A DNA stretch of 61,686 bases from an uncultured Lachnospiraceae bacterium. Its GTDB lineage: Bacteria; Bacillota; Clostridia; Lachnospirales; Lachnospiraceae. Shown here piece by piece: positions 7,203-13,479 of this stretch (positions are counted from its first letter, which is position 1; every line of letters starts with the position of its first letter). Under the pieces are notes generated by a model. That model did not search any database, was not told the DNA's origin, and worked only from the letters and a program-made list of their open reading frames with translations. The stretch is taken from NCBI GenBank assembly GCA_944377385.1, contig CALWET010000039.1:1-61686 (forward strand), given 5' to 3'. The translations under genes and the position numbers were made by a program.

Positions 7203-7808
7203 ATGCCAATGGGACAGCAAGAGTTTATACAGATATTTGGCAATATAAGTCTTTCTGATGTTTTGGTCTACGCTATAGCTATTGAATGGATATATTCTGG
7301 AGCTAAGCGTCTGTACAACTATTTTAAATCGCAATATAAAGAGACAGAATTAAAAGACGAAGCTTTAACGAATGCTATTAGATTACCCGATTTCAAAGAG
7401 GAATCCATAAAGCGAGAGCATCGTATAGAGGAACGCTTTGATAAGATCGAAAAAGACCATAATAAACGGTTCGATAAGATAGAAAAAACATTAGAGTCTA
7501 TACAAAGTAGGATGGATGAAGCTGACAAAAGGCAGCAGCAAAAAGATCTAAGTGATACTCAGACATCATTACTTCAAGCATTTCAATATTATACCAATCC
7601 AAAGCGTAATCCACTGAAAGCCTGGACATCATTAGAGAAGAAATCATTTATGGATACTTTTGAAATATATAAATCCAAAGGTGGAGACGGCTATATGGAT
7701 GAAAATGTTGCACCAGCAATGGCGACTCTTACGGAAATATCTATGACTGATGTGGAAGCTATAAATGAATTAATGAGATCAAGGAACCAGATTTATGAAA
7801 AACAATAA
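7203..7808 (+). CDS. Phage coiled-coil protein before lysis cassette
   Basis: A 201-residue protein. A GGAG site at 7195 allows ATG 7203 (4-base spacing) or ATG 7209 (10-base spacing). The N-terminus has a moderately hydrophobic helix (SLSDVLVYAIAIEWIYSG). Residues 50-110 form a charged coiled coil with a repeat ERFDKIEKDHNKRFDKIEKT. The C-terminal 70 residues are globular. Small phage proteins with a membrane anchor plus coiled coil often stand next to the holin, as in XhlA-like haemolysins, but the order here (hydrophobic part first) differs. It overlaps the next gene by 14 bases, so the two are translationally linked. Confidence 0.45.
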   Translation: MPMGQQEFIQIFGNISLSDVLVYAIAIEWIYSGAKRLYNYFKSQYKETELKDEALTNAIRLPDFKEESIKREHRIEERFDKIEKDHNKRFDKIEKTLESIQSRMDEADKRQQQKDLSDTQTSLLQAFQYYTNPKRNPLKAWTSLEKKSFMDTFEIYKSKGGDGYMDENVAPAMATLTEISMTDVEAINELMRSRNQIYEKQ

Positions 7809-8157
7809 CAAAACGAATACCGAAACAACAAAAATAGTTCACACCGACGTAGATATTATGGGGACTATTTACGAAATGACAGATGATTATTGCAAAAATG
7901 ATGACTATGGAGGTGAAACTAGGCTATTTACTAAGGAAATACATCTTAGACCTAAGGACGAAATAGTAGAAGTAAAAGATGCAACCCCTATAGAGAAAGA
8001 ATTAGGCTTCAATCAGACTTTTAGACATGAGATAGTGCATGCATTTTTCTTTGAATGTGGAATGACTGAGTATTGTATGGATGAAACATTAGTAGAATTT
8101 CTGGCATCAACGGCTCCTAAGCTGTTTGCAATATTTAAAAAACATAATTTACTTTAA
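7795..8157 (+). CDS. Small HExxH metallopeptidase-like phage protein
   Basis: A 120-residue protein overlapping the preceding gene by 14 bases. It contains HEIVHAFFFECG at residues 79-90, an exact HExxH zinc-peptidase motif followed 26 residues later by a glutamate (VEFLAS). That spacing would suit a third ligand in a minimal gluzincin-like fold. The N-terminal half has short beta strands (KIVHTDVDIMGTIYEM, RLFTKEIHLRP). Small phage proteins of this type are known but poorly characterised. It could act in tail processing, lysis or host interaction. The motif is seen and the activity is inferred. Confidence 0.5.
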   Translation: MKNNNKTNTETTKIVHTDVDIMGTIYEMTDDYCKNDDYGGETRLFTKEIHLRPKDEIVEVKDATPIEKELGFNQTFRHEIVHAFFFECGMTEYCMDETLVEFLASTAPKLFAIFKKHNLL

Positions 8158-8171
8158 GGGAGGTGATAACA

Positions 8172-8402
8172 ATGAAGTTTCTTGATATTTTCAAGATGAA
8201 AAGTGAGACATACGATAAGCTTAAATATGTAGCGTTGGTCTTTTTGCCAATAGCAGCGAGTTTGTATGGTGGATTGGCTGAGGTTTGGGGATGGCCTTAT
8301 GGAACTCAGATTCAAACAAGTATATCTCTAATTAATACTGCGCTTGGTGGCTGGTTGCTTATAAGTACGAACCAGTACAACAAAACAAAGTCATCTACCT
8401 AA
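8172..8402 (+). CDS. Phage holin, Dp-1 type
   Basis: A 76-residue membrane protein starting at ATG 8172 behind GGGAGG. A GTG at 8163 lies inside the ribosome site and is unlikely. The sequence YDKLKYVALVFLPIAASLYG followed by a WGWPYGTQI turn and a second hydrophobic helix (LINTALGGWLLISTNQYNK) is the pattern of the Dp-1/SPP1-like holin family. Holins form membrane lesions that release the endolysin, which is encoded 0.5 kb downstream. Confidence 0.8.
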   Translation: MKFLDIFKMKSETYDKLKYVALVFLPIAASLYGGLAEVWGWPYGTQIQTSISLINTALGGWLLISTNQYNKTKSST

Positions 8403-8475
8403 TACGGAGGTGATCCGACAATCTCCCTTCACAGGGTTAAGTGAAAAAATGATATTTTAGAGGAGGAATAATTAA

Positions 8476-8796
8476 ATGAACGAGAATGATAACATCATAC
8501 TGGATGAGAACGGTGTTGAGAACATGGAAGGACATAAGGGCTCTAAGCCTATTGCTGAAGGTATTCCTTTTTACATTGGAGATGAAATGAGCAAATATCT
8601 TCCATTTAAAGAGGAGTGGCTCCCAAAGATAGCAGCAAAACTTAGTGAAATGAAAGCTATGGGAGATCATGATTTTATTATACTTTCGAACATGCTCGAA
8701 GGGCCTGCCACTGGAGTTGACTATGATGACAAGACTGGAGAAATAAGAATAGCCGATGGCTGGACTGTTAAGGACGGCTATATTGTAAGGGCTTGA
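8476..8796 (+). CDS. Hypothetical phage protein in lysis cassette
   Basis: A 106-residue acidic protein with an AGGAGGAAT site before ATG 8476. It has no signal peptide, membrane helix or recognisable domain. The middle (FYIGDEMSKYLPFKEEWLPK) is probably helical and the end (DYDDKTGEIRIADGWTVKDG) beta. It sits between holin and endolysin and is followed by a terminator. I do not recognise a family. Confidence 0.55.
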   Translation: MNENDNIILDENGVENMEGHKGSKPIAEGIPFYIGDEMSKYLPFKEEWLPKIAAKLSEMKAMGDHDFIILSNMLEGPATGVDYDDKTGEIRIADGWTVKDGYIVRA

Positions 8797-8867
8797 TCCT
8801 CCCTATATTAGGGTTGATCATATATAAGCATCGTCTATGCTCAAAGATGATGCGCTTTTCGTGCTGT

Positions 8868-8899
8868 GGAGAGGGTTTCGCTACGCCCTCTCCATTTTT
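8868..8899 (+). terminator. Terminator before endolysin
   Basis: An 8-bp perfect stem GGAGAGGG/CCCTCTCC with a 10-base loop is followed by A and five T. It separates the holin transcript from the endolysin gene, or attenuates read-through. Confidence 0.7.
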
Positions 8900-8913
8900 A
8901 AAGGAGATTATTT

Positions 8914-9915
8914 ATGAAAATATACGGTTGTAATAATGTATATGATGCTATAAAAGTAGCAGAAAAATGCCTGGGGTATCTTGAAAAGGCCAATATGAGA
9001 GATCTTGGTGACCTAACACCAGAAGGGAAGGTGCGAAATGCTGGATATGGTAATTACACGCTGTACTGGAGTTGGTATGATGAAGTCACTGACGATAATT
9101 ACCAAGGATCAGCTTATTGCGCTGGGTGGCTTTCAGTTGGATATTTCGTGCGAGCTTTTGGTGTAAATCTTGCCAAAAAGCTCTTGTGCGGGGATTTGTT
9201 CATATGGTGCCCTTCCGGATATGAACAGTTCAAGAAGGCTGGACGTATATACGATCGTCCTAAAGTAGGAGATGTTGTCTTCTATTGGAGCGAAAGCCTT
9301 GGACGATGGGGGCATACAGGATTAGTAGTTAAGGAACTCGATGATGGATGGGTTGCTATTGAAGCGAACACCTCATCTGGAAATGATGTTGTTGTACGAA
9401 ACGGTGGAGCAACTGTCAGAAAATCTTATAAGTATGGAGGAAAGAAAGTAGCTTTCGGCAGACCTCCATATGAAGAGAATGGGATATCTACGCAGGATCC
9501 TAATACTATGATTACTACATATAACATTAACACAAACACCATGTTCGGTATTATAATAGATGCTGACACTCTTAATGTAAGAAATCTTCCTACTGTTAAC
9601 GGTTCTAAAGTAATTGGTCAGCTGAAGAAGGGAATGAGTGTCAAACCAACACTAAAATCTTTTGATGAAAAAGGTACACGATGGTATTATGTTCCTGATA
9701 TAAATGGATGGATCAGCGGTAACTATGTTCATGGATGGATCCAGGAAGCTGACGGACGATGGTGGTATGCTTTGTACGGGGGCGGATGGTATACTGGAGA
9801 TGTATATGTCATCAATGAGGTAGCTTACCTGTTTGATGATGCGGGGTACATGGTCGAAGAGCCTACAATTCTTTATCCAGATAAGAATGGTGCTCTACAT
9901 TCAAAGAAGAGATAA
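8914..9915 (+). CDS. Endolysin: CHAP/NlpC-like cysteine peptidase + SH3 + cell-wall repeats
   Basis: A 333-residue protein with AAGGAG before ATG 8914 and no signal peptide, as expected for holin-dependent release. Residues 1-185 are a CHAP/NlpC-P60-type papain-like domain. The probable nucleophile is Cys in YCAGWLS, the His is in GHTGLVV, and AIEAN provides the polar third position. RPKVGDVVFYW is the conserved strand before the His. Residues 210-270 are an SH3-like domain (ADTLNVRNLPTVNG, KKGMSVKP). The end has choline-binding-like repeats (GWIQEADGRWWYALYGGGWY), a type that also occurs in host surface proteins at 10964, 57355 and 58949. It cuts the host peptidoglycan. Confidence 0.85.
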   Translation: MKIYGCNNVYDAIKVAEKCLGYLEKANMRDLGDLTPEGKVRNAGYGNYTLYWSWYDEVTDDNYQGSAYCAGWLSVGYFVRAFGVNLAKKLLCGDLFIWCPSGYEQFKKAGRIYDRPKVGDVVFYWSESLGRWGHTGLVVKELDDGWVAIEANTSSGNDVVVRNGGATVRKSYKYGGKKVAFGRPPYEENGISTQDPNTMITTYNINTNTMFGIIIDADTLNVRNLPTVNGSKVIGQLKKGMSVKPTLKSFDEKGTRWYYVPDINGWISGNYVHGWIQEADGRWWYALYGGGWYTGDVYVINEVAYLFDDAGYMVEEPTILYPDKNGALHSKKR

Positions 9916-10038
9916 ATAGAAGCGATCAAGCTCTCCTTTCTTTGAATGTTCAGTGAATGTTCTAAAAACATTCGTTTTCTTAGCTTTACAAAAACCAGGT
10001 TTTAAGCCATTTGCAGATAGCGCAAACTATCGGTAAAA

Positions 10039-10060
10039 GGTTCGATTCCCGTTGGCGTCA
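10039..10060 (+). other. Attachment site: tRNA 3'-end copy
   Basis: The segment reads as the T-loop (TTCGATT), the 3' T-stem strand (CCCGT), a 7-base acceptor strand (TGGCGTC) and a discriminator A. The 5' T-stem strand does not pair properly (AAAGG against CCCGT) and no tRNA body lies upstream. It is therefore the duplicated 3' end left by integration into a tRNA gene whose 5' end should begin GACGCCA. The tRNA rebuilt by the prophage should lie beyond the left edge of the window. Confidence 0.7.
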
Positions 10061-10068
10061 TCTTGATT

Positions 10069-10112
10069 AAAGTAGCTCAGAGCCTCATATACTTAGCTCT
10101 GAACTACTTTTT
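10069..10112 (+). terminator. Terminator behind the tRNA remnant
   Basis: A 15-base stem (AAAGTAGCTCAGAGC pairing with GCTCTGAACTACTTT, one mismatch) is followed by a short T run. Its place eight bases after the tRNA 3' end suggests that it is the original terminator of the tRNA gene. Confidence 0.7.
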
Positions 10113-10440
10113 ATGTCATAAGAATGACAGCTAAAATTGAATGTTCTTGAATGTTATAAAGCCCGTGGTAATATTTTCAATTTAAACCTTATTCTACGCG
10201 ATTTTTCGCAAGTTTTTCTTTTCTCATTTTTATGCTTTTAAAATCACACTCAGAATCTGAAAATAATTAAAAATTTACCCACGGATTACCCACGTGGATA
10301 AATTTTATGCCAAAATTATGCCAGTTAGCCCAATTTTAGCCTCAATTATGAAAAAGTGATTAGAATTTCCTTTTCTGGAAAGAATAGGATATTCTCTAAT
10401 GATAACAGTTTTTATATTTGTTACTTACTCCGCTTTTTAT

Positions 10441-10469
10441 TTGACACCTATAGCTTGCTTTGATAATAT
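10441..10469 (+). promoter_or_regulatory. Consensus promoter of the toxin mRNA
   Basis: TTGACA (10441-10446), 17-base spacer, TAATAT (10464-10469). A start near 10476 gives a leader of about 120 bases before the 34-residue peptide. The leader is GC-rich and can fold, for example around CCTTCCTTCGGCGGAGTTTAG. Confidence 0.85.
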
Positions 10470-10595
10470 TTATCCCACGAGGTACTACGAGAAACGGTAG
10501 GACGGTTGCCCTTCCTTCGGCGGAGTTTAGAAGCCGTTGTTTACATAGATTTTCACCATCTAAAATGATGGAATATGTAAAAGGAGGGCATTGCA

Positions 10596-10700
10596 ATGGT
10601 TAGTATAGAAGATATTTATTATCTTTTTACTATCATTTCTACTTTATGTACTGCGAGCTTTGCTCTCGGTTATAAGTTAGGAAAGAACGCAAGAAAATAG
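10596..10700 (+). CDS. Type I toxin-like small hydrophobic peptide
   Basis: This 34-residue peptide has a strong AAAGGAGGG site eight bases before its ATG. Residues 5-27 form one hydrophobic helix (EDIYYLFTIISTLCTASFAL), followed by a charged tail GYKLGKNARK. This layout is that of membrane-acting type I toxins (TxpA, BsrG and Fst kinds) and of holin-like toxins. It has its own near-consensus promoter and a long structured leader, and faces a convergent antisense promoter 90-125 bases downstream, with a shared terminator covering its last codons. The peptide itself is not one I can assign to a named family. Confidence 0.7.
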   Translation: MVSIEDIYYLFTIISTLCTASFALGYKLGKNARK

Positions 10701-10787
10701 CCGTCCCCGCCTCAGAAACGGAACGGCTATTTTCTTAGCTAATCAATTTCAAGGGTAAACCGTCTTATCGGTAGTACCTCTTTTTCT
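10690..10787 (-). ncRNA. Candidate antisense antitoxin RNA
   Basis: From the minus-strand promoter at 10794-10822, an RNA of about 100 bases would run left and end at the shared terminator. Its last 45 bases are complementary to the 3' end of the toxin mRNA, including the final codons. Such 3'-3' overlap is the arrangement of TxpA/RatA and BsrG/SR4. Near its 5' end it carries GAGGTACTAC and, 6 bases later, GACGGTTTACCCTT, which is nearly the same text as the toxin mRNA leader. Confidence 0.65.
10691..10736. terminator. Bidirectional terminator shared by toxin and antisense RNA
   Basis: A perfect 14-bp stem: AAGAAAATAGCCGT at 10691-10704 with its complement at 10723-10736. It ends in ATTTTCTT on both strands, so it can stop transcription from either side. 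The left arm overlaps the last codons of the toxin gene. Confidence 0.85.
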
Positions 10788-10793
10788 ATGCTT

Positions 10794-10822
10794 ATTATAA
10801 CGATATTTTGATCTCATGTCTA
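10794..10822 (-). promoter_or_regulatory. Consensus promoter of the antisense RNA
   Basis: Read on the minus strand: TAGACA (10822-10817), 17-base spacer, TATAAT (10799-10794). It is one mismatch from the full sigma-A consensus and stronger than most promoters in the window, as expected for an abundant antitoxin RNA. Confidence 0.8.
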
Positions 10823-10963
10823 TAATTTTATTGCTGCTGAAAAAGGCTAAAAATATAAATGTTTATCTTATGGATGCAGAAAATAAATTTTCCTAAAACC
10901 TTTTTCCTTCCTCCTGTATCTACATAGGTGAAAGATAAAAAAAGCCTATGGAGGAAAGAAATT

Positions 10964-12823
10964 ATGAAGCTTACAAACAGGATAAAAAGAACGGTTCCGG
11001 CGGTCTTGATGATGGGAGCCATGAGCATGACCAGCTTTGCCGGCAGCTGGCAGGCCACAGCTGAGGGCTGGAAGTATCTCAATGATTATGGAACATATAC
11101 TGCAAACACCTGGATGGTGGCAGGAGGCCTCGATTATCACATGAATGCCTTTGGCATCATGGATACGGGTTGGATACAGGACAGTGCGGACGGACGCCTC
11201 TATTATCTGGATCCCATATCTGGGGTCATGGCCGAGGGCTGGAGGCTGATCGACAGCAGATGGTATTTCTTTGATACCAGGATAGGCGGACCCAGGGGAG
11301 CTCTGCTCACGGGCTGGCAGTGGATAGATGGAAAGTGCTATTATCTTGATCCCGCGCAGGGAGGGGCCTGTGCCGTATCCGTAACTACCCCTGACGGCTA
11401 TATTGTGGATGCGACGGGTGCCTGGACGGATGCATCCGGCAATCAGTATTTTGAGGCAGGCAAAGGTATTTCCTCTACCACCAGAGAGAGGATCTATAGC
11501 GAAACAGAGGAGACAGAGGACGATCCATGGTTTGGAGATGAGGACTACTATGGCGGCTCTTATGGCGGCTCCTATCAGGCATCCTATGACAGCCAGTGGG
11601 AGGGCTATGACGACAGCTCTGTCAGTGGCTCTGCGAATAATTTTACGACTGGAAATTATGGAATGATGACTTCGTCTCAAATCTCAGAAATGAAGTCAGT
11701 GATAGCAGATTTCAAGGCTCAGTATATCACTGACGATATGAGTGATTTTGAAAAGGAGCTGGCCATCATCCAATGGATCGTAGAAAACTGTGAATATGAG
11801 GCTTCAGAAAGCAGGTATGATTGGAGCAGATCCACAGCATACAGCGTTATGATAGAAGGAAAGGGGCAATGTGCAGGATATGCTGATGCCTTCCTACAGA
11901 TGGCAAAGGCCTGCGGACTTGAAGCCAGATATGTATATAATACAAGCCATGCCTGGAATCTGGTAAAGCTTGACGGAGACTGGTACCATGTGGATGTGAC
12001 CTGGGAGGATCCCATAGGCTCAAACAGCTATGGCTTTGGAAGTCTCAGGAACAAGTATATCAATCTGACGGACAGCGAGATATCTTCGGAGTTTTCTTCT
12101 CACAAGACCTGGTCGCCAAAGACCATAAAGGCAAATGGGACAAAATATGGACACTATACCGTGGCAGACTATCTTGAGACCGGAGAGGTCGATATTTCTT
12201 CGGAAAACCGGGCAGAGGAGGAATTCAGTAAAGAGATAGAGAGCATAAGAAATGATGAAGTAAATAACATCATTCATTTTGAAAGCGTGGACCAGACAGT
12301 TGAGGAATTGGCGGCTTATATGCGTCATATGCTGGATGACAGGCGAGATGTGATGGAGGCAGCCATAATCTTTGATGAATTCAAGGATCTGAATGTATTT
12401 GACAGCGTGGATATCTATGAGTATTGCGACGAGATAGGAGAAAGACTGTCAGATCTTATGAATGAGGAATACGGAGATGTGCTTAAAAGCTCCTTCGATC
12501 CCCTTATCACCCGCAAGGACATGTATGACAATACCTTCTGTTGGGTCTATGAATCCGTATCCTACAATAAGGGAGAGGGTGCAGAGGTGCCTTATGTCAT
12601 AAATTTCATCGACAAGGATACAGGCGAGGTTGTGGGGACTCAATCCGGCAGTGGAGAGAGGCTGACCGACATAGCCTATGATTTTCCTGAGGGCTATGAC
12701 TGGATATCAAATAGGAGTCATGAGCTGAAGGAGGGCAATGCCTGGAACAATGGAAAGAGCTTCAATATCAGAGGCTATGGCAGAGTGGAGATGGATGTAA
12801 AGGTGCGTAACACAGCTGATTAA
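10964..12823 (+). CDS. Secreted transglutaminase-like protein with cell-wall repeats
   Basis: A 619-residue protein starting at ATG 10964 behind GGAGG. An upstream GTG (10928) would put a charged stretch before the signal peptide. The signal peptide reads MKLTNRIKRTVPAVLMMG to ASFAG-like TSFAG. Residues 27-145 carry choline-binding-like repeats (GWKYLNDYGTYTANTW, DTGWIQDSADGRLYYLD, GWQWIDGKCYYLDP). An acidic linker (180-230) leads to a transglutaminase-core domain at about 255-385, with Cys in GQCAGYADAF, His in NTSHAWNL and Asp in YHVDVTWED. The C-terminal 200 residues are uncharacterised. Probably attached to the wall, where it may cross-link or cleave surface proteins. It is the first typical chromosomal gene after the prophage. 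Confidence 0.8.
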   Translation: MKLTNRIKRTVPAVLMMGAMSMTSFAGSWQATAEGWKYLNDYGTYTANTWMVAGGLDYHMNAFGIMDTGWIQDSADGRLYYLDPISGVMAEGWRLIDSRWYFFDTRIGGPRGALLTGWQWIDGKCYYLDPAQGGACAVSVTTPDGYIVDATGAWTDASGNQYFEAGKGISSTTRERIYSETEETEDDPWFGDEDYYGGSYGGSYQASYDSQWEGYDDSSVSGSANNFTTGNYGMMTSSQISEMKSVIADFKAQYITDDMSDFEKELAIIQWIVENCEYEASESRYDWSRSTAYSVMIEGKGQCAGYADAFLQMAKACGLEARYVYNTSHAWNLVKLDGDWYHVDVTWEDPIGSNSYGFGSLRNKYINLTDSEISSEFSSHKTWSPKTIKANGTKYGHYTVADYLETGEVDISSENRAEEEFSKEIESIRNDEVNNIIHFESVDQTVEELAAYMRHMLDDRRDVMEAAIIFDEFKDLNVFDSVDIYEYCDEIGERLSDLMNEEYGDVLKSSFDPLITRKDMYDNTFCWVYESVSYNKGEGAEVPYVINFIDKDTGEVVGTQSGSGERLTDIAYDFPEGYDWISNRSHELKEGNAWNNGKSFNIRGYGRVEMDVKVRNTAD

Positions 12824-12901
12824 AGTAAAAGGGAGGTTTTAAAAGAAGCGAGGATAAGCTCCTTTTCCATAGTAGATAGTAAAGGATCACAGGAGATGAA
12901 A

Positions 12902-13348
12902 ATGGATAATTCAAAAAATAGGATGCAGCGGTATTTTCACAGAAGCCTTCAAAGCAAATGGCTGTCCATACCAATGAGCTTTATCAATATATATGTACTG
13001 TATCGCTGTATTTCTGATAAAGGCGGAGAGCTTTTGATTACAGATATGGGACTTTTGGCAGTGACGATGCTGTGTACGGCCATACTTTATCAGCTGTCAA
13101 ACTGTGTCAGGGGCATGCAGATGTCACTAAAGACCGGTACGGCTGTCATCAAGACTTTGTCTGATCTGATGGAGCTTTTGGTCGTATGGGCCCTGGGCTT
13201 TGGGAGCATGCCTGTGATGCTTGTCTCAGCAGTCATTGCAGCCGCAGCCATGGCCATAGCCTTGGCCTTGATATATGCCGTACCAATGGTATTCATCCCG
13301 CTGTTTTCCTTCCTTTCCCTGGCCTGGGACCAGGGAGAGGAAGTATAG
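12902..13348 (+). CDS. Small multi-pass membrane protein, unknown
   Basis: A 148-residue protein. The AGGAG at 12891 touches an ATG at 12896, so ATG 12902 fits better. It has three or four hydrophobic helices (SIPMSFINIYVLYRCI, GLLAVTMLCTAILYQL, VMLVSAVIAAAAMAIALALI, FIPLFSFLSLAW) and a basic N-terminus. There is no recognised domain or motif. It lies between the transglutaminase-like gene and hppA and has no clear promoter of its own, so it may be read from upstream. Confidence 0.6.
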   Translation: MDNSKNRMQRYFHRSLQSKWLSIPMSFINIYVLYRCISDKGGELLITDMGLLAVTMLCTAILYQLSNCVRGMQMSLKTGTAVIKTLSDLMELLVVWALGFGSMPVMLVSAVIAAAAMAIALALIYAVPMVFIPLFSFLSLAWDQGEEV

Positions 13349-13391
13349 GAGATGACATGAAATAAAGCTGCCGAATCAGACGCATGAGAGC

Positions 13392-13421
13392 TTGACTTTT
13401 TAGTGCAAAATATAATATAAT
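13392..13421 (+). promoter_or_regulatory. hppA promoter
   Basis: TTGACT (13392-13397), 18-base spacer, TATAAT (13416-13421), about 60 bases before the hppA start codon. Confidence 0.75.
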
Positions 13422-13479
13422 AATTCTGATTTCGGATTTTTTACTGGCGTTATTGCACAAAAAGAAGGAGAAGGTTTTT

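Larger units (their letters stand above)
9943..10156 (+). repeat. TGAATGTTC direct repeats flanking the att core
   Basis: TGAATGTTC occurs at 9943-9951, 9954-9962 and 10138-10146, with TGAATGTTA at 10148-10156 and an inverted AACATTC at 9967-9973. They come as a pair on each side of the tRNA-end core, about 80-95 bases away. Closely spaced direct repeats on both sides of a core are what integrase arm-binding sites of an attP look like. Confidence 0.6.
9916..10440. other. Prophage/chromosome junction, no gene seen
   Basis: About 520 AT-rich bases after the endolysin. It holds four copies of a 9-base repeat (TGAATGTTC/A), a tRNA 3'-end copy, the terminator that follows it, and then low-complexity AT DNA with a pair of TTACCCACG direct repeats near 10276-10294. 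Only short peptides can be read on either strand and none is convincing. The part from 10,113 to 10,440 may be left from a second, decayed element. Confidence 0.6.

Noticed and set aside
10396..10596. 66-codon minus-strand frame
   Set aside because: It overlaps the toxin promoter and leader and has no ribosome site or recognisable motif.
10946..11680. Minus-strand open frame of 244 codons
   Set aside because: It lies opposite the transglutaminase-like gene, whose signal peptide, repeats and triad are convincing.
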